A stretch of 64,000 nucleotides of DNA from Bacteroides clarus YIT 12056 (GCF_900129655.1 NZ_FQWK01000005.1:124001-188000); one strand, 5' to 3'; shown: positions 46,671-55,800, counted from the stretch's first letter. The notes: generated from the sequence alone by a model not told the origin. Made by a program: numbers and translations.

Positions 46671-48044
46671 ATGAATAAGAGACTGATAATTTATCCTATG
46701 CTTTTGTCTGCCGGGCTGTTACAGGCCCGGCAGAAGCCTAATGTTGTGATTATCTTTACGGATGATCAGGGTTATCAGGATTTAGGTTGCTACGGTTCTC
46801 CGTTGATACAGACCCCTTCGATTGACCGTATGGCAAAGGATGGTTTGAAATTGACAGACTTTTATGTTTCGGCTTCCGTATCAAGTGCTTCGCGTGCCGG
46901 TCTGTTAACGGGTCGGTTGAATACGAAAAATGGAGTAAAAGGTGTATTTTTTCCTGAATCTGCGGGTATGCCTTCTGAAGAAATTACTTTGGCTGAAGCA
47001 TTGAAAGAGCAAGGTTATACAACAGGGTGTTTTGGTAAATGGCATTTAGGTGATTTAAAAGGACATTTACCTACAGACCAAGGGTTTGATTACTATTATG
47101 GTATCCCTTACAGTAATGATATGTATATTGCTCCTTCTCAGCAATTTGCTTCTGATGCGATTTTTAGGGAAGGATACACTTTAGTGAAAGCTAAAGAAGA
47201 CCAGGAATTTGTGAGGACTTCCAGTAGGGCGGCTGTAAAAAAGAGATTGAATAATGCTTCTCCATTGTTTGAAGGAGATAGGATTATTGAATATCCATGT
47301 GATCAGTCTACCACTACCCGTCGTTATTTTGACCATGCTATTGATTTTGTAGAACAACATAATAAGCAACAGCCTTTCTTTTTATATATAACTCCGTCAA
47401 TGCCTCATGTACCTTTATTTGTTTCCGAACAGTTTAGAGGTAAAAGTAAACGGGGGCTTTATGGAGATGCAGTAGAAGAAATAGACTGGAATGTAGGCCG
47501 CTTTTTAGACTATCTGGATACAAAAGGATTAGCCGAGAACACTTTGGTTATTTTTGCATCGGATAATGGACCATGGTTGTCTTTTAAAGAAGAGGGTGGC
47601 TCTGCCGATCCTTTACGTGGCGGTAAATTCTCGTATTATGAAGGTGGGGTAAGGGTACCGTGTATTATTAGGTGGAAAGGTGTTGTTCCTGCAGGAGTGA
47701 CGAGTGATGCCATAATTGCCAGTATTGACCTTTTTCCAACGATTATGCATTATGCAGGCAGCCATTCTTTCAGGCAGGAGATAGATGGAATAAACGTTTC
47801 ATCATTCTTTGAGAATCCTTCCTTGAGGCTGCGTGATGAATATGTTTATGTAAAGAGTGGACAAGTATATGGCATACGCAAGGGAGATTGGGTTTATCTT
47901 CCTAAAACGGGTAATAGTAAGTTTAAGGAAGGAGATGTACCTGAACTTTTTAATTTGAAACAGGATGTGGGAGAATCAGACAATCTTGCGCAGAAATATC
48001 CGGATAAAGTAAAAGAGCTACAGGAGTTAATGCAAAAATATTAG
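46671..48044 (+). CDS. S1-family sulfatase, serine-type
   Basis: The 457-residue sulfatase begins 6 bp after the GH43 gene and has a signal peptide. Metal-site motif VVIIFTDDQGYQDLGCYG leads to SSASRAGLLTGR, in which the S-x-A-S-R motif has Ser71 as formylglycine precursor. CFGKWHLGD and IFASDNGPWLSF form the rest of the active site. It differs clearly from the first sulfatase, so the two probably remove sulfate from different positions. As with that one, maturation needs a serine-acting anSME. Confidence 0.93.
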   Translation: MNKRLIIYPMLLSAGLLQARQKPNVVIIFTDDQGYQDLGCYGSPLIQTPSIDRMAKDGLKLTDFYVSASVSSASRAGLLTGRLNTKNGVKGVFFPESAGMPSEEITLAEALKEQGYTTGCFGKWHLGDLKGHLPTDQGFDYYYGIPYSNDMYIAPSQQFASDAIFREGYTLVKAKEDQEFVRTSSRAAVKKRLNNASPLFEGDRIIEYPCDQSTTTRRYFDHAIDFVEQHNKQQPFFLYITPSMPHVPLFVSEQFRGKSKRGLYGDAVEEIDWNVGRFLDYLDTKGLAENTLVIFASDNGPWLSFKEEGGSADPLRGGKFSYYEGGVRVPCIIRWKGVVPAGVTSDAIIASIDLFPTIMHYAGSHSFRQEIDGINVSSFFENPSLRLRDEYVYVKSGQVYGIRKGDWVYLPKTGNSKFKEGDVPELFNLKQDVGESDNLAQKYPDKVKELQELMQKY

Positions 48045-48097
48045 TTTCAGTGAACACATTACACATTTATATATAATAGGAAATACGAAGTAAAACG

Positions 48098-49333
48098 ATG
48101 GTATACCGATTGATTTTTATATTCTTGACTCTTTTCTGTCCGATGGTCTTGGGAATGTCCCCTGCTCGTGGGCAGGCTGCTGATAATAGTGATAGGCAAT
48201 ATTGGGTACAGACAATTATTAAGATTGCTGATCCTGTGATAAACAACCTTAGTAAAGATCAGTTGAAGAAAAAAATTCCTATAGGACGTTCGTCTTCAGC
48301 TTTGGCCAGTAGCCGGGAATTTGTTACTCACATGGAGTCTGTAGGAAGAACGATTGCCGGAATAGCACCCTGGTTGGAACTTGGTCCGGATGAAACGCCG
48401 GAGGGAAAATTACGTGAGAAATATATAAAGATGACCTGTAAGGCGCTAGCCAATTCCGTAAACCCGAAATCAAATGATTATTTTAACAGTACGGCTACTC
48501 GCCAGATATTGGTAAACAGCGCTTTCCTTATTCAAGGTTTGTTACAGGCCCCTACCCAGCTATGGGGAAATTTGGATGCCACTTCCCGTGAGAGGCTTAT
48601 TGAACAATGGAAGTCTACCCGAACCATGAAGCCGGGAAATAATAACTGGTTATTGTTTTCTGCAATGGTAGAATGTGGTTTGAAGGAATTCGGTGGAGAA
48701 TGGAACTTTTCAGTGGTAAAAAAAGCATTGGACTCTCATAAGGCATGGTATAAAGGAGATGGTATTTATGGAGATGGTGCAGAATTTCATCTGGACTATT
48801 ATAATAGTTATGTTATACATCCTTTATTGCTTCAAGTCTTGAAAATAGCGGTGAAATATGATTCGTCTTTTCTGCCATTTTTGGATGAGGAGTGGATACG
48901 CTTTACGCGTTATGCCGAGATTCAAGAACGAATGATAGCTCCTGATGGCAGTTATCCGGTATTAGGACGTTCTGTCAGTTATCGCTCTGCGGCATTTCAG
49001 GTGTTGGGAGCATGTGCTTTATTTCAACGGCTTCCTCAGTCATTGAAACCGGGACAAGTAAGGGGAGCTATGACAGCCATGCTGAAACGTTTGTTTGAGC
49101 AACCGGAAACTTTTGATAAAGATGGTTGGCTGACAATTGGAGTGTGCGGTGAACAGAAAGAGTTGGGAGATACTTATTTGTCAACTCCTTGTGTTTATCT
49201 ATGCTCGTTAGGCTTTCTTCCTTTAGGGCTTCCGGCCAATGCTCCTTTTTGGTGTGAGCCTGCAGAACCTTGGACAAGTGTAAAGGCATTCAGTGGTCTG
49301 GAATTTCCGATAGATAAGTTCATAAAACCATAA
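48098..49333 (+). CDS. DUF2264 secreted protein, first stand-alone copy
   Basis: The 411-residue protein has a signal peptide (MSPARGQAA) and a single DUF2264 domain. It aligns through its length with the C-terminal half of the GH88 fusion at 41033 and with the next gene. Shared landmarks are IAGIAPWLELGPDETPEG, NNWLLFSAMVECGLKEFGGEW, YKGDGIYGDGAEFHLDYYNS and RYAEIQERMIAPDGSYPVLG. This copy diverges most from the other two (for example TRQILVNSAFLIQ in place of RQPLVDAAFLA). The (alpha/alpha)6-type fold could host a glucuronidase or a lyase. The exact activity cannot be decided here. Confidence 0.85.
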   Translation: MVYRLIFIFLTLFCPMVLGMSPARGQAADNSDRQYWVQTIIKIADPVINNLSKDQLKKKIPIGRSSSALASSREFVTHMESVGRTIAGIAPWLELGPDETPEGKLREKYIKMTCKALANSVNPKSNDYFNSTATRQILVNSAFLIQGLLQAPTQLWGNLDATSRERLIEQWKSTRTMKPGNNNWLLFSAMVECGLKEFGGEWNFSVVKKALDSHKAWYKGDGIYGDGAEFHLDYYNSYVIHPLLLQVLKIAVKYDSSFLPFLDEEWIRFTRYAEIQERMIAPDGSYPVLGRSVSYRSAAFQVLGACALFQRLPQSLKPGQVRGAMTAMLKRLFEQPETFDKDGWLTIGVCGEQKELGDTYLSTPCVYLCSLGFLPLGLPANAPFWCEPAEPWTSVKAFSGLEFPIDKFIKP

Positions 49334-49342
49334 AATAGAACC

Positions 49343-50569
49343 ATGAAATATAGTATTCTGATTTTAACTTTACTGATGTTCTGTATTACCGGTCGCTCGC
49401 AGGTTGCTTCAGGACAGGAGGATAGAGCATACTGGATAAGCGTATTGTCACAAGTAGCAGATCCGTTATTAGATAATATGAGTAAAGGCGAGTTAAGAAA
49501 AAGCATGCCGGTAGAAACAGTTTCCGGTGCGATCAATCCTTCTAATGCACGCACTACTCATTTGGAAGCTTTGGGACGTTTATTGGTAGGAATAGCTCCT
49601 TGGCTGGAACTTGGACCGGATGAAACATCAGAAGGACAATTACGTGAGAAATATATTCAATTAATGCTCAAGTCCATTGAATATGGTTTTGATCCTGAAT
49701 CTCCCGACTATTTGAATTTTACGGTTACCCGGCAACCTTTGGTGGATGCTGCTTTCTTTTGCCAGGGGGTGTTGCGTGCTCCTGTACAAGTATGGGGCAG
49801 GCTCTCTCCGGTAGTCCGGCAGAATGTTTTGAATGCCTTGCAGCAAATACGAACCATAAAACCGGTGGAAAGTAACTGGTTGCTTTTTTCGGCTATGGTA
49901 GAGGCTGCTTTATTGGAGTTGACAGGTGAATGTAATATGTATCCGATAGAGTATGCTGTCATGCGGTTTAAAGAATGGTATAAAGGTGATGCGTGGTATG
50001 GCGACGGTGTAAACTTACACATGGACTATTATAATAGTTTTGTAATACATCCGATGCTTTTAGATGTTTTGAAAGTTATGCAGAAGCATAATAAGGGCGA
50101 GTCTGATTTTTATAAGAAAGAATTACGGCGCTTTTCCAGATACGCCGAACAACAAGAGAGAATGATTTCTCCTGATGGAGCATATCCGGTGGTAGGTCGT
50201 TCTATCGCTTACCGTTTTGGAGCTTTTCATGTGCTTTCGCAAGCAGCGTTGGATGGGCTGTTACCGGCTTCAGTGACTAAAGCTCAAGTAAGGTGCGGGT
50301 TGACTGCTGTAATAAAAAGGCATATGGCCGTAAAAGGTAATTTTGATGAGCAAGGTTGGCTGACTTTGGGCTTTGCAGGGCATCAACCGCAAATTGCTGA
50401 AAGATACATTTCCACAGGTAGCCTTTATTTATGTTCTGTCGTATTTACTGCGTTAGGGCTTCCGGCTACCGATGAGTTCTGGTGTACTCCTTATGCGGAA
50501 TGGACCGGAAAGAAAATTTGGAATGGTAATAAGAGTGTTAAGTTGGATAAGGCTATAAAAGATAATTAA
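49343..50569 (+). CDS. DUF2264 secreted protein, second stand-alone copy
   Basis: The 408-residue paralogue starts 9 bp after the previous stop and has a signal peptide (CITGRSQVAS). It is closer to the GH88-fused module than the first stand-alone copy, with MSKGELRKSMPVE, THLEALGRLLVGIAPWLEL, YKGDAWYGDGVNLHMDYYNS and YAEQQERMISPDGAYPVVGR. The conserved DGxxxHxDYYN and EQQERMI segments are candidates for the active site. In this copy the acidic pair DGADFH becomes DGVNLH. Tandem arrangement with GH105 next door points to a role in the breakdown of uronic-acid oligomers. Function is inferred. Confidence 0.85.
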   Translation: MKYSILILTLLMFCITGRSQVASGQEDRAYWISVLSQVADPLLDNMSKGELRKSMPVETVSGAINPSNARTTHLEALGRLLVGIAPWLELGPDETSEGQLREKYIQLMLKSIEYGFDPESPDYLNFTVTRQPLVDAAFFCQGVLRAPVQVWGRLSPVVRQNVLNALQQIRTIKPVESNWLLFSAMVEAALLELTGECNMYPIEYAVMRFKEWYKGDAWYGDGVNLHMDYYNSFVIHPMLLDVLKVMQKHNKGESDFYKKELRRFSRYAEQQERMISPDGAYPVVGRSIAYRFGAFHVLSQAALDGLLPASVTKAQVRCGLTAVIKRHMAVKGNFDEQGWLTLGFAGHQPQIAERYISTGSLYLCSVVFTALGLPATDEFWCTPYAEWTGKKIWNGNKSVKLDKAIKDN

Positions 50570-50581
50570 TAAACAATGTAT

Positions 50582-51682
50582 ATGAAGAAGATTCTTTTTT
50601 TATTTTTAGCAGTAATAGGTTGTGGACTACACGCGCAGCAACCTTTTTCATCAGGGATGAATAAAGAGGATATTACCAAAGTTTGTAATGCCGTAGCCGA
50701 ATGGCAGATAAATCATCAAGGTGAAGTGAGGCATCATCCGTTAGATTGGACAAACGGAGCTCTGTATCGTGGAATGACGGAATGGGGTAAAGTTTCAGGG
50801 AATAAGTCTTGCTATGATTTTGTACGGGCTATCGGTGAAAAATATAATTGGAATATGTGGGACAGGGTATATCATGCAGATGATATTTGTGTAGGGCAGG
50901 CATTTATTGAGATGTATCGCAAATTTGACGATAGGCGCATGTTGCAGCCGGTATTGGAACGCGCATATTATGTCGCTTCACATCCATCGAAAGCTTTATT
51001 ACAGAAAACGGATGCCATAGGAACAACGGAACGTTGGTCGTGGGCAGACGCTTTGTTTATGGCGCCACCGGTTTATGCGGCTTTATATACAATGACAGGA
51101 GATAAAATCTATTTGGATTATTTGGATAGCGAGTACAAGGCATGTGTAGATTCACTTTATGATGCAGAAGAGCATCTCTTTTATAGAGACAACAAGCGGA
51201 TTCCTGTTCGTGAAAAGAATGGTAGCAAACAATTCTGGGGAAGAGGTAACGGTTGGGTTTTTGCCGGACTTCCGTTGGTTATTGATAATCTTCCGTTGGA
51301 TTGCCCTTCCCGTAATTATTATATGCGATTATTTGTAGATATGGCAGAGGCTGTCCGCAATACTCAATGCAAGGATGGAGACTGGCGCACCAGCCTGCTG
51401 GACCCGGGAGCGTATACAATGCCTGAGAACAGTTGTTCTGCTTTCATGTGCTTTGGTATTGCATGGGGGCTTCGTAATGGCTATTTACCTCAGCGTACTT
51501 ATAAGCCCGTACTCGAAAAGGGATGGCAATCACTGGTAAAGGCTGTTCATGCTGACGGTAAATTCGGCTATATACAGCCAGTTGGGGCAGCCCCCAAAGC
51601 TGCTGGATTTGATGCAACAGATGTCTATGGGGTAGGTGCCCTTTTGCTGGCTGGGAGTGAGCTATATAAATTAGCTAAATAG
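50582..51682 (+). CDS. GH105 unsaturated uronyl hydrolase
   Basis: GH105 enzymes hydrolyse delta-4,5-unsaturated uronic acid from the non-reducing end of lyase products. From ATG 50582 (a second start 6 bp upstream is possible) the protein has 366 residues and a signal peptide ending near GLHAQQ. The (alpha/alpha)6 barrel shows HPLDWTNGALYRGMTEWG, RVYHADDICVGQAF, TERWSWADALFMAPP and FWGRGNGWVFAGLP. It lies 12 bp after the second stand-alone DUF2264 gene and is the last gene of the PUL. The next gene is convergent, with no clear hairpin in the 10 bp between them. Products would enter the KduI/KduD route encoded at 59825-61504. Confidence 0.92.
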   Translation: MKKILFLFLAVIGCGLHAQQPFSSGMNKEDITKVCNAVAEWQINHQGEVRHHPLDWTNGALYRGMTEWGKVSGNKSCYDFVRAIGEKYNWNMWDRVYHADDICVGQAFIEMYRKFDDRRMLQPVLERAYYVASHPSKALLQKTDAIGTTERWSWADALFMAPPVYAALYTMTGDKIYLDYLDSEYKACVDSLYDAEEHLFYRDNKRIPVREKNGSKQFWGRGNGWVFAGLPLVIDNLPLDCPSRNYYMRLFVDMAEAVRNTQCKDGDWRTSLLDPGAYTMPENSCSAFMCFGIAWGLRNGYLPQRTYKPVLEKGWQSLVKAVHADGKFGYIQPVGAAPKAAGFDATDVYGVGALLLAGSELYKLAK

Positions 51683-51692
51683 CGTTGATTTT

Positions 51693-52721
51693 TTATTTTA
51701 TATCAAAAGTAACGAACAAACCTTTATGGTCTGTAGGCCACACTCCTTGAGGCAATAAAAAATTGTCTTTTGATTTTTCCTGTGTTCGTTGACTTTTTAC
51801 TATGCTTCCTTGCGGTCCGAATATTACGGCGGCTTTCAGTTGGATGGCTGGGTGAGGATAATAAAAAACATAATCTATTCGATCACGCTCATCGGATTTA
51901 GGTGTCCAGGTTAGCTTTTCTACCGGAATTAATGGATTGTCCGCGGGAAAAGTGAAGCCTGGATAGCTTAATACATCCGGATATAGAGTACGATATGTGT
52001 CAATGAAGCCATTGTTATCTAACATTAAGGGTACTGTCCAAGGAATAATCAGGCCGTTGTGGTCGTATAAGTCTTTTGTTTCCCGTATCCAATCAAGGTG
52101 TGAGGGTTCGTTGAAGTCTCCACCTAAAATGACAATGGTACCTTCCGCAATATCTTTGCGGGCGGCTGCAATAAACTCTTTAATGGCATCGTCACGTAAA
52201 GAGGCGTCATTTACTTTCAGAACTTCCAGTACGGTTTGCGGGATAGGAATCTCGTCCCATGTAGAACCATCGTATCCGCGCACATTATAATAGGCATCGT
52301 TCAGATAATCCAGGTGTGCTGTATAGACAGCTATCTTGTGTCCTTTTATTTTGCTTGTCATCTTATAAATACTTCCATGATCGTCTTTTTCGGGAAATAC
52401 GGTAAGGGAATCGGTTATTGGGTGACGGCTTAACAGTCCGGAGTCGTAGCTGTAGAAAGAATAGTAAGTTTCTCCTTTCTCTTTCAGTGATTGGACGATA
52501 CGATCGCAAAACCGGGTATTATTATAGTTTCTCACCTCGCTGAAAGTCACAAAGTCTGGCTTCAGACGAACAATTTCATTTACGATGGCATCGTACCCGC
52601 CGGGTACTTTAGTACCTTCCTGCCAAATGTTCCATTGCAGTACGGTAAATTCACTCTTGTTTTGGCTTTTTCCAAAGATTGACGCCATTAGCAACAGGCA
52701 TATCAATAACAGTTTTTTCAT
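51693..52721 (-). CDS. Secreted endonuclease/exonuclease/phosphatase (EEP) family protein
   Basis: This minus-strand gene codes for 342 residues from the ATG at 52721, with a signal peptide (ending near FGKSQ). The EEP fold is marked by VLQWNIWQEG, FVTFSEVRNYN (metal-binding Glu), AVYTAHLDY, LGGDFNEPSHLDW and DRIDYVFYY with GVWPTDHKGLFV at the end. Family members act as nucleases, sphingomyelinases or sugar-phosphate phosphatases. The secreted form in Bacteroides is not functionally assigned. It is convergent with the PUL and is transcribed from its own promoter, so it is not part of that operon. Confidence 0.85.
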   Translation of the reverse strand: MKKLLLICLLLMASIFGKSQNKSEFTVLQWNIWQEGTKVPGGYDAIVNEIVRLKPDFVTFSEVRNYNNTRFCDRIVQSLKEKGETYYSFYSYDSGLLSRHPITDSLTVFPEKDDHGSIYKMTSKIKGHKIAVYTAHLDYLNDAYYNVRGYDGSTWDEIPIPQTVLEVLKVNDASLRDDAIKEFIAAARKDIAEGTIVILGGDFNEPSHLDWIRETKDLYDHNGLIIPWTVPLMLDNNGFIDTYRTLYPDVLSYPGFTFPADNPLIPVEKLTWTPKSDERDRIDYVFYYPHPAIQLKAAVIFGPQGSIVKSQRTQEKSKDNFLLPQGVWPTDHKGLFVTFDIK

Positions 52722-52746
52722 GATTGATTTTAGAATTAAGTTTCTG

Positions 52747-52754
52747 CAAAAATA
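52747..52754 (-). promoter_or_regulatory. -7 element of the EEP-family gene
   Basis: On the minus strand the sequence reads TATTTTTG, a match to TAnnTTTG, 26 bp before the ATG at 52721. Confidence 0.45.
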
Positions 52755-52827
52755 GATATTTTGCAGTAATAAGCGTGTTTTTTCGTTAATACTTTGCCTA
52801 TTGTGTATCATATTCCCATAAAACCTT

Positions 52828-52835
52828 TATCTTTG
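52828..52835 (+). promoter_or_regulatory. -7 promoter element of metK
   Basis: A perfect TATCTTTG lies 16 bp before the SAM-II aptamer, so the transcript would start near 52842 and carry the whole riboswitch. No clear -33 TTTG at the usual spacing is visible. Confidence 0.6.
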
Positions 52836-52850
52836 CGCTCGAAAATGATA

Positions 52851-52900
52851 TGTGGAAAGATTTGAGTAGCTTGCAACCACAGAAAAAAATGCTAAAACAC
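52851..52900 (+). ncRNA. SAM-II riboswitch (H-type pseudoknot) in the metK leader
   Basis: The core matches the SAM-II pattern. Stem P1 is TGTGG (52851-52855) with CCACA (52877-52881). The conserved GATTTG follows the first strand and GCTTGCAACC precedes the second. Pseudoknot stem P2 is TAGC (52867-52870) with GCTA (52891-52894), followed by the A-rich GCTAAAACAC. Binding of S-adenosylmethionine would stabilise the pseudoknot and reduce metK expression. It lies just after the promoter and 107 nt before metK, farther from the start codon than is usual for translation-controlling SAM-II elements. Confidence 0.85.
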
Positions 52901-53007
52901 ATCCTTTTCTGACAGTACCGCGGTGTACCAAGATTTGCATGCCTACTCATTGATGAAACTTCTCCTCATTTCCATTTTTAATTGTTCATTTTTAATTTTT
53001 AATTGAA

Positions 53008-54300
53008 ATGGGATATTTATTCACATCCGAATCGGTGTCTGAAGGACACCCCGACAAAGTGGCCGATCAAATATCGGACGCTGTGCTTGACAAACTGTTG
53101 GCTTACGACCCCAGTTCGAAAGTAGCTTGCGAAACTCTGGTTACTACCGGACAGGTAGTGCTGGCTGGAGAAGTGAAAACCAAGGCGTATGTTGATCTTC
53201 AACTTATCGCACGTGAAGTAATTAAGAAAATCGGCTATACCAAGGGTGAGTATATGTTCGAAAGTAATTCGTGCGGCGTGCTTTCCGCTATCCATGAGCA
53301 AAGCCCCGATATCAATCGTGGTGTAGAACGCCAGGACCCTATGGAGCAGGGCGCAGGCGATCAGGGCATGATGTTTGGTTATGCTACTAATGAGACGGAG
53401 AATTATATGCCGCTTTCATTGGATCTTGCCCATCGTATTCTGCAAGTATTGGCGGATATCCGTCGTGAAGGAGAGGTAATGACTTATCTTCGTCCGGATT
53501 CCAAAAGCCAGGTAACCATTGAATATGATGATAACGGTAATCCAGTCCGTATCGATACGATCGTAGTTTCTACTCAGCATGATGATTTTATTCTGCCTGC
53601 CGATGACAGTGAAGCTGCGCAATTGAAAGCGGATGAGGAAATGTTGGGTATCATCCGCAATGATGTCATTAATATTCTGATGCCTCGTGTCATCGCTTCT
53701 ATCCATCATGAGAAAGTATTGTCACTGTTCAACGATAATATTAAATACCATGTCAATCCTACGGGTAAATTTGTCATCGGCGGTCCTCATGGAGATACCG
53801 GTTTGACCGGACGTAAGATTATTGTGGATACTTACGGCGGTAAAGGTGCGCATGGAGGTGGCGCTTTCTCCGGTAAAGACCCTAGTAAGGTAGACCGTAG
53901 CGCTGCGTATGCCGCCCGTCACATAGCCAAGAATTTGGTTGCTGCAGGTGTAGCGGATGAAATGTTGGTGCAGGTGTCTTACGCCATCGGTGTGGCACGT
54001 CCTATCAATATATATGTGAACACTTACGGTCGCGGTCATGTAAATATGAGCGATGGCGAGATTGCTCAAAAACTTGATGAACTTTTCGACCTTCGCCCGA
54101 AAGCTATTGAAGACCGCTTGAAGTTGCGTAATCCTATCTATCAGGAAACCGCTGCTTACGGTCATATGGGACGCGAGCCGCAGGTTATCACCAAGCATTT
54201 CAAATCCCGTTATGAGGGTGATAAGGATGTGACTGTCGAGCTCTTTACATGGGAAAAATTGGATTACGTTGATAAAGTGAAAGCGGCCTTCGGTCTCTAA
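53008..54300 (+). CDS. metK: S-adenosylmethionine synthetase
   Basis: MetK makes SAM from methionine and ATP in the cytosol. The 430-residue protein shows [37 protein letters not shown] and the phosphate-loop region [14 protein letters not shown] followed by [20 protein letters not shown]. This is the longer form found in Bacteroidota, with an inserted stretch around [11 protein letters not shown]. The start ATG at 53008 precedes [13 protein letters not shown]. It is the only gene on its transcript and lies behind a SAM-II riboswitch. Confidence 0.98.
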   Translation: MGYLFTSESVSEGHPDKVADQISDAVLDKLLAYDPSSKVACETLVTTGQVVLAGEVKTKAYVDLQLIAREVIKKIGYTKGEYMFESNSCGVLSAIHEQSPDINRGVERQDPMEQGAGDQGMMFGYATNETENYMPLSLDLAHRILQVLADIRREGEVMTYLRPDSKSQVTIEYDDNGNPVRIDTIVVSTQHDDFILPADDSEAAQLKADEEMLGIIRNDVINILMPRVIASIHHEKVLSLFNDNIKYHVNPTGKFVIGGPHGDTGLTGRKIIVDTYGGKGAHGGGAFSGKDPSKVDRSAAYAARHIAKNLVAAGVADEMLVQVSYAIGVARPINIYVNTYGRGHVNMSDGEIAQKLDELFDLRPKAIEDRLKLRNPIYQETAAYGHMGREPQVITKHFKSRYEGDKDVTVELFTWEKLDYVDKVKAAFGL

Positions 54301-54363
54301 GGCCTTATTCTTCGTTTTTTATTAAAACAGTAATCAGCATAGCTTTACAAGCTATTTATAATA

Positions 54364-54420
54364 GAAAGCTGCCTTTCTGCTTTCGGAATATTCCGGAGTA
54401 GAATGAGCAGCTTCTTTTTT
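54364..54420 (+). terminator. Strong Rho-independent terminator after metK
   Basis: GAAAGCTGC (54364-54372) pairs with GCAGCTTC near 54407-54414, with an inner stem around CGGAATATTCCG, followed by a T6 run. A smaller hairpin, ATAGCTTTACAAGCTAT, precedes it at 54339-54355. Confidence 0.85.
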
Positions 54421-54440
54421 CAAATCTCCTTAAAATCATA

Positions 54441-54448
54441 TACCTTTG
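54441..54448 (+). promoter_or_regulatory. -7 element of the LOG-DUF4271-hemD operon
   Basis: TACCTTTG is a perfect TAnnTTTG match 30 bp before the ATG at 54478. Confidence 0.6.
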
Positions 54449-54477
54449 CAACAAAGTATAATTGATATAGTTAAAAG

Positions 54478-55068
54478 ATGATGAATAAGATAAACTCTGT
54501 GTGTGTTTACAGCGCTTCCAGTACCAAAATCGATCCTGTTTATTTTGATGCGGCCCATGACTTGGGAACATTGTTGGGCCGGCAGCATATCCGTTTAATT
54601 AATGGTGCCGGTAATATGGGACTTATGTCTGCGGTTTCAGATGCGGTACTTGCGGCGGGAGGTGAAGTTACCGGTGTGATACCTCGTTTTATGGTTGAGC
54701 AGAGGTGGCATCATACTGGATTGACCAAGCTTGTAGAAGTGGAAAATATGCATGAGCGTAAGAAACTCATGGCAGATTTAAGCGATGCTGTGATAGCATT
54801 GCCCGGTGGTTGCGGTACTTTGGAAGAATTGCTTGAAATCATTACCTGGAAACAACTAGGGTTGTATCTGAATCCGATAGTTATATTGAATGTCAAGGGA
54901 TATTTCGATCCCTTGCTCGCCATGCTTCAGAGAGCGGTAGAGGAGAACTTTATGCGTGCGCAACACGGTGCTATCTGGCATGTGGCCGAAACAGCGCAGG
55001 AGGCTGTTGAACTAGTACATACTATTCCTTTGTGGGATACTTCTATCCGTAAGTTTGCGGCAATATGA
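54478..55068 (+). CDS. LOG-family Rossmann protein (TIGR00730-type nucleotide hydrolase)
   Basis: The 196-residue protein carries the LOG signature PGGCGTLEELLEIITWKQLG and GAGNMGLMSAVSDAVLAAGG near the N-terminus. Relatives release nucleobases from nucleoside 5'-monophosphates (cytokinin-activating LOG) and were formerly called lysine decarboxylases. The true substrate in gut bacteria is uncertain. Start is one of two adjacent ATGs. Its stop overlaps the next gene by 4 bp (ATGA), which indicates translational coupling. Confidence 0.92.
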   Translation: MMNKINSVCVYSASSTKIDPVYFDAAHDLGTLLGRQHIRLINGAGNMGLMSAVSDAVLAAGGEVTGVIPRFMVEQRWHHTGLTKLVEVENMHERKKLMADLSDAVIALPGGCGTLEELLEIITWKQLGLYLNPIVILNVKGYFDPLLAMLQRAVEENFMRAQHGAIWHVAETAQEAVELVHTIPLWDTSIRKFAAI

Positions 55069-55796
55069 CAAATTGGTTGATGACATGGACGGTTGGTGGA
55101 GCGGAAGGTATCCCTATTCCGTATTCTCCAAGAATGGATGATGGCATTACCATTGTTTTGTTATGCTGTTTCTTTCTGTCGGCCTATGTTCTTTCCCGTA
55201 GTCGTCGGTTTCTATTGCAGCTAGTCAAGGATTTTTTGTTACATCGTGAGCGTACCAGTATATTTGCAACTTCAACGGCCGGTGATATGCGCTATCTGCT
55301 GTTGTTGATTTTGCAGACTTGCATACTTTCCGGAGTCTGTATTTTTAATTATTGTAATGATATTCAGCCGGAATTGGTGCATCATGTTTCTCCTTTTCTG
55401 TTATTGGGCATTTATATCGGAGTAAGTCTCTTTTATTTATTTCTGAAATGGGTTCTCTATTCTGTATTAGGTTGGATTTTTTTTGACGAAAGCACTACAA
55501 CGCTTTGGCTTGAATCGTATTCTACCCTGCTTTATTACCTTGGTTTTACCCTTTTCCCGTTTGCTTTATTCATAGTCTACTTCGATTTAAACCTGCAACT
55601 TACAATAATAATTGGATTGATTTTAGCCTTTTTTACTAAAATATTGATGTTATATAAGTGGTTAAAGCTTTTTTGTAACAATTTACATGGCAGTTTCCTT
55701 TTAATTTTGTACTTTTGTGCCCTTGAAATCATACCTTGTTTTATGTTATATCAAGGGGTGATACAACTAAACGATTATTTGATAATAAAATTTTAG
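55065..55796 (+). CDS. DUF4271 integral membrane protein
   Basis: The 243-residue protein has about six hydrophobic segments, including ITIVLLCCFFLSAYVL and LTIIIGLILAFFTKILMLY. It matches the DUF4271 position and profile found next to hemD in Bacteroidota. The function is not known. It overlaps the LOG gene by 4 bp and ends 4 bp before hemD, so the three genes form one operon. Confidence 0.85.
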   Translation: MTNWLMTWTVGGAEGIPIPYSPRMDDGITIVLLCCFFLSAYVLSRSRRFLLQLVKDFLLHRERTSIFATSTAGDMRYLLLLILQTCILSGVCIFNYCNDIQPELVHHVSPFLLLGIYIGVSLFYLFLKWVLYSVLGWIFFDESTTTLWLESYSTLLYYLGFTLFPFALFIVYFDLNLQLTIIIGLILAFFTKILMLYKWLKLFCNNLHGSFLLILYFCALEIIPCFMLYQGVIQLNDYLIIKF

Positions 55797-55800
55797 GACG

